A DNA stretch of 64,000 nt from Actinomadura mexicana (GCF_900188105.1 NZ_FZNP01000002.1:682001-746000), one strand, 5' to 3'; shown: positions 1 to 8,515, numbered from the stretch's first letter. Numbers and translations: made by a program. The notes: a model not told the origin generated them from the letters alone.

Positions 1-2
1 GG

Positions 3-917
3 GGCATCCCCTATCTGTTGATCAAGGTGGCGGTCGAGAGCGTCTCGGTCCCCATGGTGGTGTTCGCCCGCACCGCGCTGGGCGCGCTCGTCCTGCTGCC
101 GCTGGCGCTCAGGGCCGGGCGGCTGGGCGCGGTCCGCCGCCACTGGCGCCCGCTCCTGGCGTTCACCGCGGTGGAGATCCTCGGTCCGTGGGCGCTGCTG
201 TCGGACGCCGAGAACCGGCTGACCAGCTCCATGACGGGGCTGCTCATCGCCGCCGTCCCCATCATCGGCGTGGTGCTCGCCCGGTTCACCGGGGACGCCG
301 AGCGGCTCGGGCCGCTCCGGTGGGCGGGACTGCTGGTCGGCCTGGCCGGTGTCGGCGTGCTCGCCGGGCCGCACCTCGGCGGCGGCAGCGCGCAAGCGAT
401 CGGCGAGGTCATGCTGGTCGCGGTCGGGTACGCGATCGCCCCGATGATCGCCACCCGGCGCCTCCAGGACCTGCCGAGCCTGCACCTGGCCGCGTTCTCG
501 CTGACGATCGCCGCACTCGCCTACACCGGCCCGGCCGTCGCCACCTGGCCGGGCGCCATGCCCGGCGGACGCGTCCTCGCCGCACTCATCGCCCTCGGCC
601 TGGTCTGCACCGCGCTGGCGTTCATCGTGTTCTTCGAGCTCATCCGGGAGGTCGGCACCTCCCGGGGCATGGTGTTCACCTACGTGAACCCGGCCGTGGC
701 GGTCGCGGGCGGCGTCGCCCTGCTCGGCGAGCCCCTCACCGGGACGATCGTCGCGTCCTTCGTGCTGATCCTCGGCGGCTCCGTCCTCGCCACCGCGCGC
801 CGCTCCCCGGCGCCCGCTCCCGCAGCACCCCCGCCTGGCGACAGCAGCACCGCCCACGCCCCCGAACCCACCGCCCCCGAACCCACCGCCCCCGAACCCA
901 CCGCCCCCGAGCATTGA
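3..917 (+). CDS. EamA/DMT-family transporter, 5' end outside window
   Basis: The reading frame is open from base 3 without an obvious start, so the true start lies upstream of the window. The protein has about nine remaining hydrophobic segments typical of the ten-TM drug/metabolite transporter (DMT) fold, with the second EamA repeat ending in the TYVNPAVAVAGGVALLGEPL signature seen in this family. It is an inner-membrane exporter of unknown small-molecule substrate. The C-terminus leaves the membrane and carries a Pro-Ala-rich tail with three identical Pro-Glu-Pro-Thr-Ala repeats. The neighbour downstream is convergent and unrelated. Family assignment is firm; substrate cannot be read from sequence. 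Confidence 0.88.
   Translation, partial: GIPYLLIKVAVESVSVPMVVFARTALGALVLLPLALRAGRLGAVRRHWRPLLAFTAVEILGPWALLSDAENRLTSSMTGLLIAAVPIIGVVLARFTGDAERLGPLRWAGLLVGLAGVGVLAGPHLGGGSAQAIGEVMLVAVGYAIAPMIATRRLQDLPSLHLAAFSLTIAALAYTGPAVATWPGAMPGGRVLAALIALGLVCTALAFIVFFELIREVGTSRGMVFTYVNPAVAVAGGVALLGEPLTGTIVASFVLILGGSVLATARRSPAPAPAAPPPGDSSTAHAPEPTAPEPTAPEPTAPEH
861..905 (+). repeat. three 15-bp in-frame tandem repeats
   Basis: Three perfect copies of the 15-bp unit CCCGAACCCACCGCC, followed by a partial fourth, encode the PEPTA pentapeptide repeats at the cytosolic C-terminus of the transporter. The copy number is a multiple of a codon, so it can vary without breaking the gene. Confidence 0.9.
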
Positions 918-959
918 CCCTGCCCGACCACCCGGTCCTACCGGTGCCGGGTGTCGGGG

Positions 960-2753
960 TCAGCGAAGGGTGGCGATGAACTTGCCGGGCTTGCCGAGGT
1001 TCCCGGCCGGGTCGATCGCGCGGTACTCGATGGTGTGACGGCCCTTCCCGAGCCTGCCGTAGGTGAGGCTGTCGATGATCGTGCCGTTCTCGGTGAACAG
1101 CCAGGGAGCGGACGAGTCGGTCGGCCAGCCGAAGTAGTTGAACCAGCCGTCGCCGTCCACGCGGAACTCGGAGACGACCACGCCTGGACGGTCGTCCGCG
1201 CCGGCGAGCCGCATGGTGAAGGGGCCGTCGAATACGTATTCGGGCGTCCGCCCTGGACGGACCCGGCTCTGTGCCGCCTTGGACAGTTCGTACGCCACTG
1301 TCGGCGCCTGCGCGTCGATCGTCCAAGTGCGGGTGTTGGAGCCGACCCGTGCGACGAGCGTGTGCGTGCCCTTCGCCAAGCGGAACCGTCCGAGATCGAT
1401 GTCTCGGTCGCCGCCGCGTACACGGCGCCCGTCCAGTACCCAATTCACCTTGGGCACACTCTGCACCGGGTGGGTCGTCTCCACATAGACGACGGAATCG
1501 CCGCCTACTGGCTTGTCAGTCGGCGTGGACGATGTGAAGTCGACAGGCACGTTCTCAGGCGCGGTGGTCACGCCGGTGTCGACCGTCCATGTGCGCACCT
1601 GCGTGAGTGCGGCGGACGACCGGATGGCCGGATCCCGGACGAAGCCGGTGGGGTCGGTGACCGTCGCCTCGACCGTGTGGGTGCCCTTCCGTAGGTGCAG
1701 CCTGGACAGGTCGAGGTTCGCGCCTCGTCCAACTGTCTTCCGATCGACCGTCCATGCGATGGACAACGGGTGACCGGTCGGATGCATCGTTTCGACCCAC
1801 AGCACACGGTCGTCGCCCACCGGCGCGTTCGTGGGCGTGTTCGCCTGGACGAGGTTGACCTTGCCTGAGATCCGCTGGGTCATCCGTTCACGCGCGACCT
1901 GGTCGTAGTAGTAGCCAAGCGTCTTCATCATGGAGTGCTGGCTGGGCCTCCACACGCCCTTACTTGAGTAGAGGCCACCCTCGAACCGTCCGATGGTGCC
2001 CCCGGCCTCGCTCCGTTCACCGAGCCATCGCCACCACTTCTGCTTCTGCGCCTGCATCTCCTTCTCGGTCAGAAGCGTGTGATGGATGGAGCCGGGCTCC
2101 GGACCGGTGTACGTCCCACCAGGGACGCCCCGCTGGTAGTAGTCGTACTCGTCGTCCAGCCCACCCAGCGAGTGGCCGAGCTCGTGCGGCGCGATGAGGG
2201 CCGACATGGCGTTCCCACCGGACGCCGTCGCATAGGCGCCGCCTGCACCGCCATAGGTGTCGCTGTTGGCGAGCGCGAGGATCTGACGATTTCCTACAGT
2301 CGTGCCTTGGACGAGGTCCGCGTAGGTCTTGGCGGCCGCAGAGTCCATGACGAGCAGACGCTGGATGCCGTCCTCTCTACAGCCGCTCCAGAAGGCCATG
2401 TTCAACGGCGTCGTGCGACGAGGCGAGGACAGCGCCGGGTCACAGCTCACGCCGGACTCGCCGGACGGAGTCTCCACCGCGTACACGTTGATGTAGCTGC
2501 GATACGACTTGAACGGCTCGATCGTCCACAGGTCGTTGAGGTGCTTGGCGAGGTGCGCGCGGAACTTCGGCATGTCCGCCGCCGTGTAGCCGTCGCCCAG
2601 CACCACGAGGTTGAAGCGCTTCGCGGGGTCGCCGGTGACCTGCACCGGCACCACGGTCGCCTCCGCGGGTCCGGCCGCCCGCGCGGGCACCGACACCAGC
2701 GAGAGGGCGGCCGCCGCCGCCGTCCCGATCACGATCTTCCTGCCCGTCCGCAT
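960..2753 (-). CDS. secreted M64-family (IgA peptidase-like) zinc metallopeptidase
   Basis: A 597-residue exported protein. Residues 1-27 form a signal peptide with an AxA cleavage site. The metal site is H190-E191-L-G-H194 followed by the GGLDDEYDYY extension, which is the diagnostic M64 arrangement (third ligand in the LDDE segment). The N-terminal part (VVLGDGYTAADMPKF) is also typical of M64. After about residue 310, three similar immunoglobulin-like segments repeat the pattern WTVD...RGxxLDLxRxxLxKGTHT, the last ending in GRHTIEYRAIDPAGN, suggesting substrate or wall binding. It is monocistronic, convergent with the EamA gene. Its substrate is unknown; M64 enzymes are named after Clostridium IgA peptidase but actinobacterial members need not cut IgA. 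Confidence 0.9.
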   Translation of the reverse strand: MRTGRKIVIGTAAAAALSLVSVPARAAGPAEATVVPVQVTGDPAKRFNLVVLGDGYTAADMPKFRAHLAKHLNDLWTIEPFKSYRSYINVYAVETPSGESGVSCDPALSSPRRTTPLNMAFWSGCREDGIQRLLVMDSAAAKTYADLVQGTTVGNRQILALANSDTYGGAGGAYATASGGNAMSALIAPHELGHSLGGLDDEYDYYQRGVPGGTYTGPEPGSIHHTLLTEKEMQAQKQKWWRWLGERSEAGGTIGRFEGGLYSSKGVWRPSQHSMMKTLGYYYDQVARERMTQRISGKVNLVQANTPTNAPVGDDRVLWVETMHPTGHPLSIAWTVDRKTVGRGANLDLSRLHLRKGTHTVEATVTDPTGFVRDPAIRSSAALTQVRTWTVDTGVTTAPENVPVDFTSSTPTDKPVGGDSVVYVETTHPVQSVPKVNWVLDGRRVRGGDRDIDLGRFRLAKGTHTLVARVGSNTRTWTIDAQAPTVAYELSKAAQSRVRPGRTPEYVFDGPFTMRLAGADDRPGVVVSEFRVDGDGWFNYFGWPTDSSAPWLFTENGTIIDSLTYGRLGKGRHTIEYRAIDPAGNLGKPGKFIATLR

Positions 2754-2875
2754 GGCGCAGACCCTCCTCGCGCGGGGGCGCGCGGCAGGCGGAATGCTGC
2801 CCGTACGCTGCGCCGGCTCGTCCCGCTGATCAAGCGGGCCCGCCCGGATTATCGCTGGAAGATCCCGATTTGTCG

Positions 2876-3667
2876 CTACCGCTTGCCGCGCTGTCCGTCC
2901 GCGAGGCCCTGCGAGATCCGGTGCCCGCCCGCGCGCCGCTGCACGGCCGCCGACAGGACGGGCGCGACCCCGCCGATCCGCGCGCCGATCCTCAGCCCGA
3001 GCGGCGCGACGTCGATCTCCGCGATGTCGCGCTCGACGGCCCGGACGGTCGCGCGCGCCACGTCCCGGGGCGACCGCGTCCCGACCCCCTTCGGCAGGGT
3101 CACGCCGGCCTCGGCGAACATGCCCGCGTCCCGGATGAAGCCGGGGAAGACCGTCGAGACGCCGACGCCGTGCGGGCGCAGGTCCTCGCGCAGCGCCAGG
3201 GCAAATCCCCGCATACCGAACTTCGTCGCGTTGTAGAGGGACGCGTGCCCGGACGCCGTCTTGCCGGACAGCGACGACACGAAGACCAGGTGGCCGCGGC
3301 CACGATCGGCCATCTGCGCGGCGGCGAGCTTCGCCATCACGATCGGCGCCCGCAGGTTCACGTCGAGCGCCCGGTCGATCTCCCCGATCGCGTACTCGGA
3401 GAGCAGCCCGGACGCCGGCAGCGCCGCGTTCGCGACCAGCAAGTCCACCCGGCCCGCCTCGTCCAGGAGGCTCTCGGCCGTCGCCCGATCCGCCAGGTCG
3501 GCGACGATGGCGCGGCCGCCGAGCCGCTCGGCCAGCGGTTCCAGGACGTCGGCCCGGCGCCCCGTCAGCACCAGCCGGGCGCCGCGACCGGCGAGGGCCC
3601 TCGCCAGTGCCTGACCGATCCCGCCGGTCGCGCCGGTCAGCAGGACGTTCGCTCCGCGCAGATCCAT
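2876..3667 (-). CDS. short-chain dehydrogenase/reductase
   Basis: A 263-residue classical SDR. It shows the NAD(P)-binding TGATGGIG near the N-terminus, a D-L pair after strand 3, the NAA motif, catalytic Ser of FVSSLSG and the YNATK active-site motif. I place the start at the ATG at 3667 (MDLRGANVLLTGA) because the in-frame extension upstream is Arg/His-rich and not SDR-like. A 17-bp gap separates it from the small membrane protein upstream on the same strand, so the two may be co-transcribed. NADP preference is suggested by the Arg-rich loop after strand 2 (LTGRR). Substrate unknown. Confidence 0.9.
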   Translation of the reverse strand: MDLRGANVLLTGATGGIGQALARALAGRGARLVLTGRRADVLEPLAERLGGRAIVADLADRATAESLLDEAGRVDLLVANAALPASGLLSEYAIGEIDRALDVNLRAPIVMAKLAAAQMADRGRGHLVFVSSLSGKTASGHASLYNATKFGMRGFALALREDLRPHGVGVSTVFPGFIRDAGMFAEAGVTLPKGVGTRSPRDVARATVRAVERDIAEIDVAPLGLRIGARIGGVAPVLSAAVQRRAGGHRISQGLADGQRGKR

Positions 3668-3684
3668 GCCGCGATGATGGCGGA

Positions 3685-3894
3685 TCACATTCCGATGCGC
3701 CACAGCAGCAGGATGATCGACGAGAGCACCAGACCGGCGGTGCCGAGCGGCACGTCGCCCAACGCGATCACGGCCGCGCACGCCGTGGCGGTCAGCCCCG
3801 CGACCAGCACCAGCCCGCGGCCCCCGGACGGCCGCTCGTCCGGTACGTCCGGCTCCAGTTCGTGCTCCCAGCGCCGGAAGTCGTCTTCTGCCAT
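3685..3894 (-). CDS. small two-TM membrane protein
   Basis: A 69-residue protein starting MAEDDFRRWEHEL, with an acidic soluble N-terminus of about 27 residues and two hydrophobic helices (LVLVAGLTATACAAVIAL and TAGLVLSSIILLLW). No family is recognised. It lies 17 bp upstream of the SDR gene in the same direction, and its start is preceded by a purine-rich stretch. The gene is short but the clear charge-then-hydrophobic layout, normal third-position GC and position support it as real. Confidence 0.65.
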   Translation of the reverse strand: MAEDDFRRWEHELEPDVPDERPSGGRGLVLVAGLTATACAAVIALGDVPLGTAGLVLSSIILLLWRIGM

Positions 3895-4114
3895 CGGCAC
3901 TCCCGAAGGTCGTCCACCCGGATTATGCGGCTGTTCCGGCGTTCCGACGAGAGGGTGAAATGCGAGGCTTCTTTGATTGTGTCGTCCGGTGAGGGGCCCT
4001 TCGGTGCTGATCGCCCGGCCGCGGTTGCTAGGCTGCGGAGAGCCTGGGGGAAGCAGACACTGATGAGCCGTTCCCGGGTTCTGACTTGATAGTCGAAGGT
4101 GAAGGGGTCCCACC

Positions 4115-4234
4115 GTGAAGAAGCTGCTCGTCCTCGCCGTCGTCGCACTCGGTGGCTTCGCCGTCTGGCGCAAGCTCCAGCAGGACCGCGCCGAGCTGGA
4201 CCTGTGGACCGAGGCCACGTCGTCCGACAACTGA
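4115..4234 (+). CDS. DLW-39 family micropeptide
   Basis: A GTG-started 39-residue protein: one N-terminal TM helix (KKLLVLAVVALGGFAVWRKL) followed by an amphipathic QQDRAELDLW tail carrying the DLW motif near residues 29-31. Length and motif match the actinobacterial DLW-39 family exactly. A GAAGGGG ribosome-binding site lies just before the GTG. In many actinobacteria this gene sits near gyrA and the tRNA-Ile/tRNA-Ala pair close to oriC; here tRNA-Ala follows about 2.4 kb downstream, consistent with a rearranged version of that neighbourhood. Its function is unknown. Confidence 0.9.
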   Translation: MKKLLVLAVVALGGFAVWRKLQQDRAELDLWTEATSSDN

Positions 4235-4256
4235 CACGCCGGCGACAGGCCCCGGC

Positions 4257-4961
4257 GTGAACGAGGCAGAGCCGATCACCGTCGCCTGCCTCGATCTCGC
4301 CGGGACCACCGTCGCGGACGGCGACGCCGTCGAGTCCGCCTTCGCCGAGGCGATCGCCACCCTGGGGATCGTCTCCGGCACGGCGTCCTACGGTCGTGCC
4401 CTCGCCCGTTTCCGCGACGCGCGCGGCGAATCGAAGATCGGCATCTTCCGCTCGCTCTTCGACGAGCCCCGCGCCCAGGTCGCGCATCTCGCGTTCGAGC
4501 GGTCCTATCACGACCTGATCGACCGGCGCGGCCTCACACCCGTACCCGGCGCCGACGACGCCCTCGGGCGGCTGCGCGGCGCCGGTGTCCGCGTGTGCCT
4601 GCTCACCGGTTTCGGCCGCGGCACGCAGGCCCGCGTCCTCGACACCCTCGGCTGGTGGGACCGCGCCGACCTGACCCTCTGCCCCGAGGACGTCCCCCGC
4701 GGCCGACCGTGGCCCGACCTCGTCCTGACCGCGGCCCTGCGCCTCGGCGTGGACGACGTTCGCCAGATCGCCGTCTGCGGTGACACGGCAGGCGACATGC
4801 TCTGCGGCCGCCGCTCCGGCGCGTCCATCGTCGCCGGCGTCCTCACCGGCGCCCACGACCACGACCGCCTCCTCGCCGCCGGCGCCACCCACATCCTCCC
4901 CACCGTCGCAGCCCTCCCCGACCTCATCCTCCGCACCCCCGCCAACGCCCACCACGGGTAG
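4257..4961 (+). CDS. phosphonatase-like HAD hydrolase
   Basis: A 234-residue HAD-superfamily protein. Motif I reads CLDLAGTTVADGD (nucleophile Asp and the Ala-Gly-Thr form used by phosphonatase-like HADs), motif II is LLTGFGR, and motifs III/IV are KPW-like RPWPDLV and VCGDTAGDM. A helical cap domain occupies residues ~20-95. The start is a GTG 22 bp after the DLW-39 stop, so the two genes may share a transcript. Phosphonoacetaldehyde hydrolase-like subfamily membership fits the whole length, but no phosphonate genes are nearby and the true substrate is uncertain. Confidence 0.85.
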   Translation: MNEAEPITVACLDLAGTTVADGDAVESAFAEAIATLGIVSGTASYGRALARFRDARGESKIGIFRSLFDEPRAQVAHLAFERSYHDLIDRRGLTPVPGADDALGRLRGAGVRVCLLTGFGRGTQARVLDTLGWWDRADLTLCPEDVPRGRPWPDLVLTAALRLGVDDVRQIAVCGDTAGDMLCGRRSGASIVAGVLTGAHDHDRLLAAGATHILPTVAALPDLILRTPANAHHG

Positions 4962-5107
4962 CGGACCTGCGAGGGGGACGACCACCCGCGTTGCCGGTAT
5001 CGCCGCGCAGACGGCCTGCACACGCCTCGTCGTAGGGCTGCCGCACCCGGCGACGAACCGCCGCGTAGCCTCGCCGCTCAGGCGCTAATCGCCGACGACG
5101 CTGATCT

Positions 5108-5127
5108 GGACGGGGCGCATCCCGTCC
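5108..5127. terminator. putative hairpin between convergent genes
   Basis: A 7-bp perfect stem (GGACGGG / CCCGTCC, 6-nt loop) lies in the 362-bp gap between the convergent HAD and LLM genes. There is no T-run, so it is only a weak terminator candidate. I see no coding signal elsewhere in 4962-5323. Confidence 0.35.
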
Positions 5128-5323
5128 GACGCTGATCGCCCTGACCTGCACGGTCGGACATTCGTGAGGCCGCTCTCCCGGGTTGTGCAGCCGCCGGCGG
5201 CCGGATCATCCACCGGTACGCCCAGCTCCCGGCGCCCCTCACTCAACTGGCCGATTCTGGGACGCTCCGCACCCCCACGGCGGTAGTGCATGGCACGCGG
5301 GCCCCAGAGTGCGCGAGGGGACC

Positions 5324-6256
5324 TCATATCGCCGCGCGGACGGCCTCGGCGATGAGCTCCATCTGGTCGGTCTGGACGTCGAGGGACGGCGCGGCGATAC
5401 GGCAGACGAGGTGTTCCGCGCCTGCGTCCGTGTATCGGGCCAGCGTGGCGGCTACCTTCTCGGCCGGGCCGGCGACGATCGCCTGGATGGTCCGCACCGT
5501 TTCGTACGGAAGGCCGTAGGTCGCCCGGCAGTACGAGTCGAGCCGCCGTTCCAGTCCCTCCGCTTCATCGCTGATCAACACCGTGACGAACAGCGCCGGG
5601 GTGACCGCGTCCGCGGGCCGGTCCGCCGACGCGGCCGAGGACAGCACCGACGCGCTCCCGGCTCGGTAGTCGGCGGGGTCGGGCGGATAGGGCAGCCATC
5701 CGTCGTAGAGCCGTCCGGCCCGCTCCAACGCGGACGGGCTCGCCCCGCCCAGCCAGATCGGCGGCCCGCCCGGCCGGTAGGAACGTGTGGATTCAGGTAG
5801 TTCGTCGAAGTGCAGCACTTTTCCATGGAAAGCACGCTCGCCCGACCACAGCGCCCGCCATAGGGCCACCGTGTCGTCCAACCGTCCGAACCGGCGCTCC
5901 CACGGCACCCCGGACACCGCGTACTCGATCTCCGACCGTCCGGGGAAGCCCGCACCCACGGTGACGATCAGGCGCCCCGCGGACAAGTGATCGATGGAGG
6001 CGAGCGCCTGAGCCGTCATCACCGGACGGCGGAAGGCGGGCAGGAGGGTGGCCGTCCCCAGAGTGACGCGTTCGGTCGCCGACGAGAGGGCGGCGAGCAT
6101 GGCCAGCGGCTCGATCCGCGGGCCGAGCAGGGTGTCGTTGGCCCATACCGAGTCGTAGCCCAGTCGTTCGGCCCGGACGGCGAAGTCGACCAATCGGCGG
6201 GCGTTGTCCCACTGAGCCCGGTTGGTGGGGAGCAAGATCCCGAGTCTCGTGTCCAT
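5324..6256 (-). CDS. LLM-class F420-dependent oxidoreductase
   Basis: A 310-residue luciferase-like monooxygenase-fold protein (TIM barrel). The N-terminus RLGILLPTN, the AERLGYDSVWANDT strand-helix, TLGTATLLPAFRRP, and SAGRLIVTVGAGFP segments match the F420-dependent LLM subgroup of actinomycetes. It would use F420H2 or F420 as hydride carrier on an unknown substrate in the cytosol. ATG start at 6256. It stands alone: a converging HAD gene on one side and about 395 bp without a convincing gene before tRNA-Ala on the other. Confidence 0.9.
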   Translation of the reverse strand: MDTRLGILLPTNRAQWDNARRLVDFAVRAERLGYDSVWANDTLLGPRIEPLAMLAALSSATERVTLGTATLLPAFRRPVMTAQALASIDHLSAGRLIVTVGAGFPGRSEIEYAVSGVPWERRFGRLDDTVALWRALWSGERAFHGKVLHFDELPESTRSYRPGGPPIWLGGASPSALERAGRLYDGWLPYPPDPADYRAGSASVLSSAASADRPADAVTPALFVTVLISDEAEGLERRLDSYCRATYGLPYETVRTIQAIVAGPAEKVAATLARYTDAGAEHLVCRIAAPSLDVQTDQMELIAEAVRAAI

Positions 6257-6651
6257 GGGAGAGGATCGTGGCCTCCTCCATGAAAGACAACAATTCCCTC
6301 GAAGGCATGACCTGCCCGGCGAGCTGGAGGGGGGTGGACTTCATCCAAGCTCTGCGCCCGGCCAGACGCCGTCCCCTTACGGCCGCGCTCGCCGCGCGAC
6401 GAGATGCACCTGACGACGTTCGCGACCGCCCTCGGCGCCACCCCGTGGCGGAACTGAAACTGGAGGCTTACCTCCCTGCCGACGCGGCCATGGCACCGCT
6501 CCTGGACGGCTGCCGCGCATCGCGTCGAGAAAGCGCCAGGCGCCGAGGCCCCCACGGAGCGCCCAACCTGGAAAGCTTGCGCTCCGCCCACGGTGTACGA
6601 TCGTCACCGGTCACGCCGACCAGCCGTCACCGCAGGTCAAGCAAAAGACCA
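6257..6651. other. non-coding gap before tRNA-Ala
   Basis: I see no credible gene in this ~395-bp stretch. It presumably holds the promoter of the LLM gene on one side and the tRNA-Ala promoter on the other. Confidence 0.5.
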
Positions 6652-6724
6652 GGGGCCTTAGCTCAGTTGGTAGAGCACCGGCTTTGCAAGCCGGGTGTCA
6701 GGGGTTCGAATCCCCTAGGCTCCA
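6652..6724 (+). tRNA. tRNA-Ala, anticodon TGC
   Basis: A full 73-nt cloverleaf: acceptor GGGGCCT pairs with AGGCTCC (one G-U), D-arm GCTCAGTTGGTAGAGC, anticodon stem CCGGC/GCCGG around loop TTTGCAA (TGC at 6685-6687), T-arm AGGGG-TTCGAAT-CCCCT. Discriminator A at 6724. The following bases are CCT, so the 3' CCA is not fully encoded. It decodes alanine GCN codons. Confidence 0.97.
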
Positions 6725-7010
6725 CCTACTCAAAAGCCCAGGTCGGACGCCAAGTCCCGACCTGGGCTCTCGCCTCTCACGACCGCTTCTTCCGCTTCCG
6801 TGCCCGATCGCTTCGCCTTCTGAGTTCGGCCTTGGCCGTCGCACTCAAGGGGCGGCGGCGCTCAGGCCGCCCGGAGCGTGCGGAGTGGGCGCCGGTCACC
6901 GGACGCCCGCGCCGGCCCGCGCATCGCGCCGTGCCCGCCGGCCCCACCCCGACCGCCCACCACAGGGGCGCGCCGCCGCCTACGATCGGTCCATCTCATT
7001 GAAGGTGACC
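6710..7010 (+). repeat. segment A copy 1: tRNA-Ala 3' end, terminator and downstream DNA
   Basis: From the T-arm 3' half of tRNA-Ala through its terminator and about 230 bp beyond, this DNA is paralleled at 8221-8515. Shared blocks include ATCCCCTAGGCTCC, the whole terminator stem, CTCACGACCGCTTCTT, GTGCCCGATC-CTTCGCCTTCT and AAGGGGCGGCGG. Divergence is substantial, so the duplication is old. Confidence 0.75.
6735..6768 (+). terminator. terminator of tRNA-Ala
   Basis: A 12-bp perfect stem (AGCCCAGGTCGG / CCGACCTGGGCT) with a 10-nt loop starts 10 bp after the tRNA. No long T-run follows. The same hairpin, with a different loop, recurs at 8246-8279. Confidence 0.75.
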
Positions 7011-7241
7011 GTGACCATCCCCGTGGAACTCAAGCGCTCCTTGAAGCGGCTGCGCGAGGTGCGCGCCCGTCGACCAGCGGAGACTCAGACGCTCGCGTTC
7101 GCCGAATGGCGGGACGAGATGGCGGATGTACTCGATGAGCTGGCCCAGCGGCTCTTGTTCGAAGAGGACAGGGAGCAAGCGGCCGCAGAGGCGGAGGCTT
7201 CTCGGGCACAGGCCAACGAGATTCGCGCAAGACCTGGTTGA
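7011..7241 (+). CDS. small charged helical protein
   Basis: A 76-residue protein, GTG start at 7011 chosen because GAAGG ends 5 bp before it (in-frame TTG 6999 and GTG 7005 are alternatives). It begins VTIPVELKRSLKRLREVRARR and is strongly helical: TLAFAEWRDEMADVLDELAQRL then an acidic/Ala-rich EEDREQAAAEAEASRAQA segment likely to form a coiled coil. No known family is recognised. It sits between the two copies of segment A and may be cargo of a decayed element. Confidence 0.5.
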   Translation: MTIPVELKRSLKRLREVRARRPAETQTLAFAEWRDEMADVLDELAQRLLFEEDREQAAAEAEASRAQANEIRARPG

Positions 7242-7270
7242 GCGAGCTCGAACCAGGGCTGCGCCGCCCC

Positions 7271-7332
7271 TGAACCCCCGCGACCCGGAGGGCACTCCCG
7301 CACGAATCTGCCTGTCACGGGGTGCGCGCCCG
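7271..7332 (+). repeat. segment B copy 1
   Basis: A ~60-bp stretch with core CCCGGAGGGCACTCCCGCACG then AATCTGCCTGTC is matched, with about 80% identity by eye, by 7938-7994. It ends in a GGTGCGCGC-like run in both copies. It lies outside any credible gene. Confidence 0.6.
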
Positions 7333-7458
7333 CCACTGGTACGCGCCGCCGTCCGTGCTCCCAGCAAAGAAAACCCGATCTGCTCCTGTGTCCTCATCGA
7401 CGTGCTGAGGATGCAAAACAGTTGGGTCGGAAGCGATGCATGAGCTGCAAAAGGAGTT

Positions 7459-7483
7459 GGCTCCCCGCAAGATGCGGGGAGCC
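7459..7483 (-). terminator. terminator of the 42-residue gene
   Basis: Perfect 10-bp stem GGCTCCCCGC / GCGGGGAGCC with a 5-nt loop, followed on the minus strand by a CTCCTTTT run. It lies 24 bp past the stop of the small gene at 7507-7635 and supports that gene being expressed. Confidence 0.8.
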
Positions 7484-7506
7484 AAATGGTCTGCTCAGGG
7501 CGCAGA

Positions 7507-7635
7507 TCAGCGCCCCGTGCCGCTCGCCTCCTCGGCCTCCTTCTTGGTGTCGTACGGCCCGGAGACGATCTTGTCGGTGCCGGCCTCCAGCACCCACCAC
7601 TTGTTGTTCTTTCGCTTGCGGACGTGAGTTGCCAC
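7507..7635 (-). CDS. 42-residue DUF2188-like small protein
   Basis: A GTG-started 42-residue protein (VATHVRKRKNNKWWVLEAG, then TDKIVSGPYDTKKEAEEASG). The Trp-Trp strand, the glycine turn and the YDTKKEAEEA helix resemble the short DUF2188 fold, though the match is by eye only. A GAGGAA ribosome-binding site lies upstream and an intrinsic terminator directly downstream, giving a complete mini-transcription unit. Function unknown; small DUF2188-type proteins are common in mobile and stress-related regions. Confidence 0.7.
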   Translation of the reverse strand: MATHVRKRKNNKWWVLEAGTDKIVSGPYDTKKEAEEASGTGR

Positions 7636-7937
7636 GGTGTCTTCCTCTTCGTTGCGTCCCGCCCGCACCTAGCGCGGACGGCCTATTCATGACCGTGCCC
7701 TCTCCGTATTGCCGCGCAAGCACTCGCTCTGGGGGCCAGTGCGGGGGATATCTACCGAGGCCTCATCCGACCGCTCACCGGAAGGGTGCGCCGCCGCCCT
7801 GCCGAATCGACGGAGGCTCCAAGCCCGTTCGGCGATGAGCACAGGGCGTGACTGTGGTCGAGCGCCGTTGGAGTCCTTCGGGAGTTGCCGGAAGATCGGT
7901 TGCGCGTGCGCCACTGGGGAACCCCGTGGTTCCCCAG

Positions 7938-7994
7938 ACCCCTCCTGGCCCCGGAAGGTACTCCCGCGCGAATCTGTCTGTCGGGAGGTAAGCG
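7938..7994 (+). repeat. segment B copy 2
   Basis: Second, diverged copy of the stretch at 7271-7332 (core CCCCGGAAGGTACTCCCGCGCG). The surrounding 7640-8490 contains no gene I can support. Confidence 0.6.
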
Positions 7995-8220
7995 CCGTTC
8001 GCGCGGAGCACCTTCCGGACAGGTTCGTTGGTCTGTTGAGGCGAATGTCCCAGGCCGGTCGAGTGTTGGGCACGCTGCCCTTCGTGCAGGTCGCGGGGAG
8101 AGGTGCGCCGGGCCATCCGTGGGCCATTAGGCAGGGTGATCAGGGGGCAAGAGCGGTCACTTGGGGATCGAGGTTCGCCGAGGTGGGATGCCTCACGGGG
8201 ATTGATCTCGCAGATTTGCA

Positions 8221-8515
8221 ATCCCCTAGGCTCCAGGCACCCAAAAGCCCAGGTCGGACACCATGTTCCGACCTGGGCTCTTGTCCCTCACGACCGCTTC
8301 TTTCGTGCCCGATCACTTCGCCTTCTTGAGTTAAGCCTTTGCAGTCGCACCCAAGGGGCGGCGGGGTCCAGCCCCTGGCCGCTCGGAGCGGGCGGGGTGG
8401 GCGGCGGTCAGCGGGCGGCCGCGCCGGGCGCGGGTCGTGTTGTCTCTGGTCCGTTCACCAGGTGCCGGCGGTCGCAGGGTCGCGCCGCCTCGTCATTGAT
8501 CGAAGGAGGTGTCGC
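8221..8515 (+). repeat. segment A copy 2: tRNA-Ala 3' remnant with terminator
   Basis: Starts with TTTGCA fused directly to ATCCCCTAGGCTCCA, i.e. anticodon-loop bases joined to the 3' T-arm/acceptor strand of tRNA-Ala with the intervening arm missing. The 12-bp terminator stem is preserved at 8246-8257 and 8268-8279, and similarity to copy 1 continues to about 8515. The tRNA part cannot fold into a tRNA. Confidence 0.75.

Noticed and set aside
8215..8235. Second tRNA-Ala gene
   Set aside because: Only anticodon-loop bases fused to the 3' T-arm and acceptor strand remain; no cloverleaf can form.
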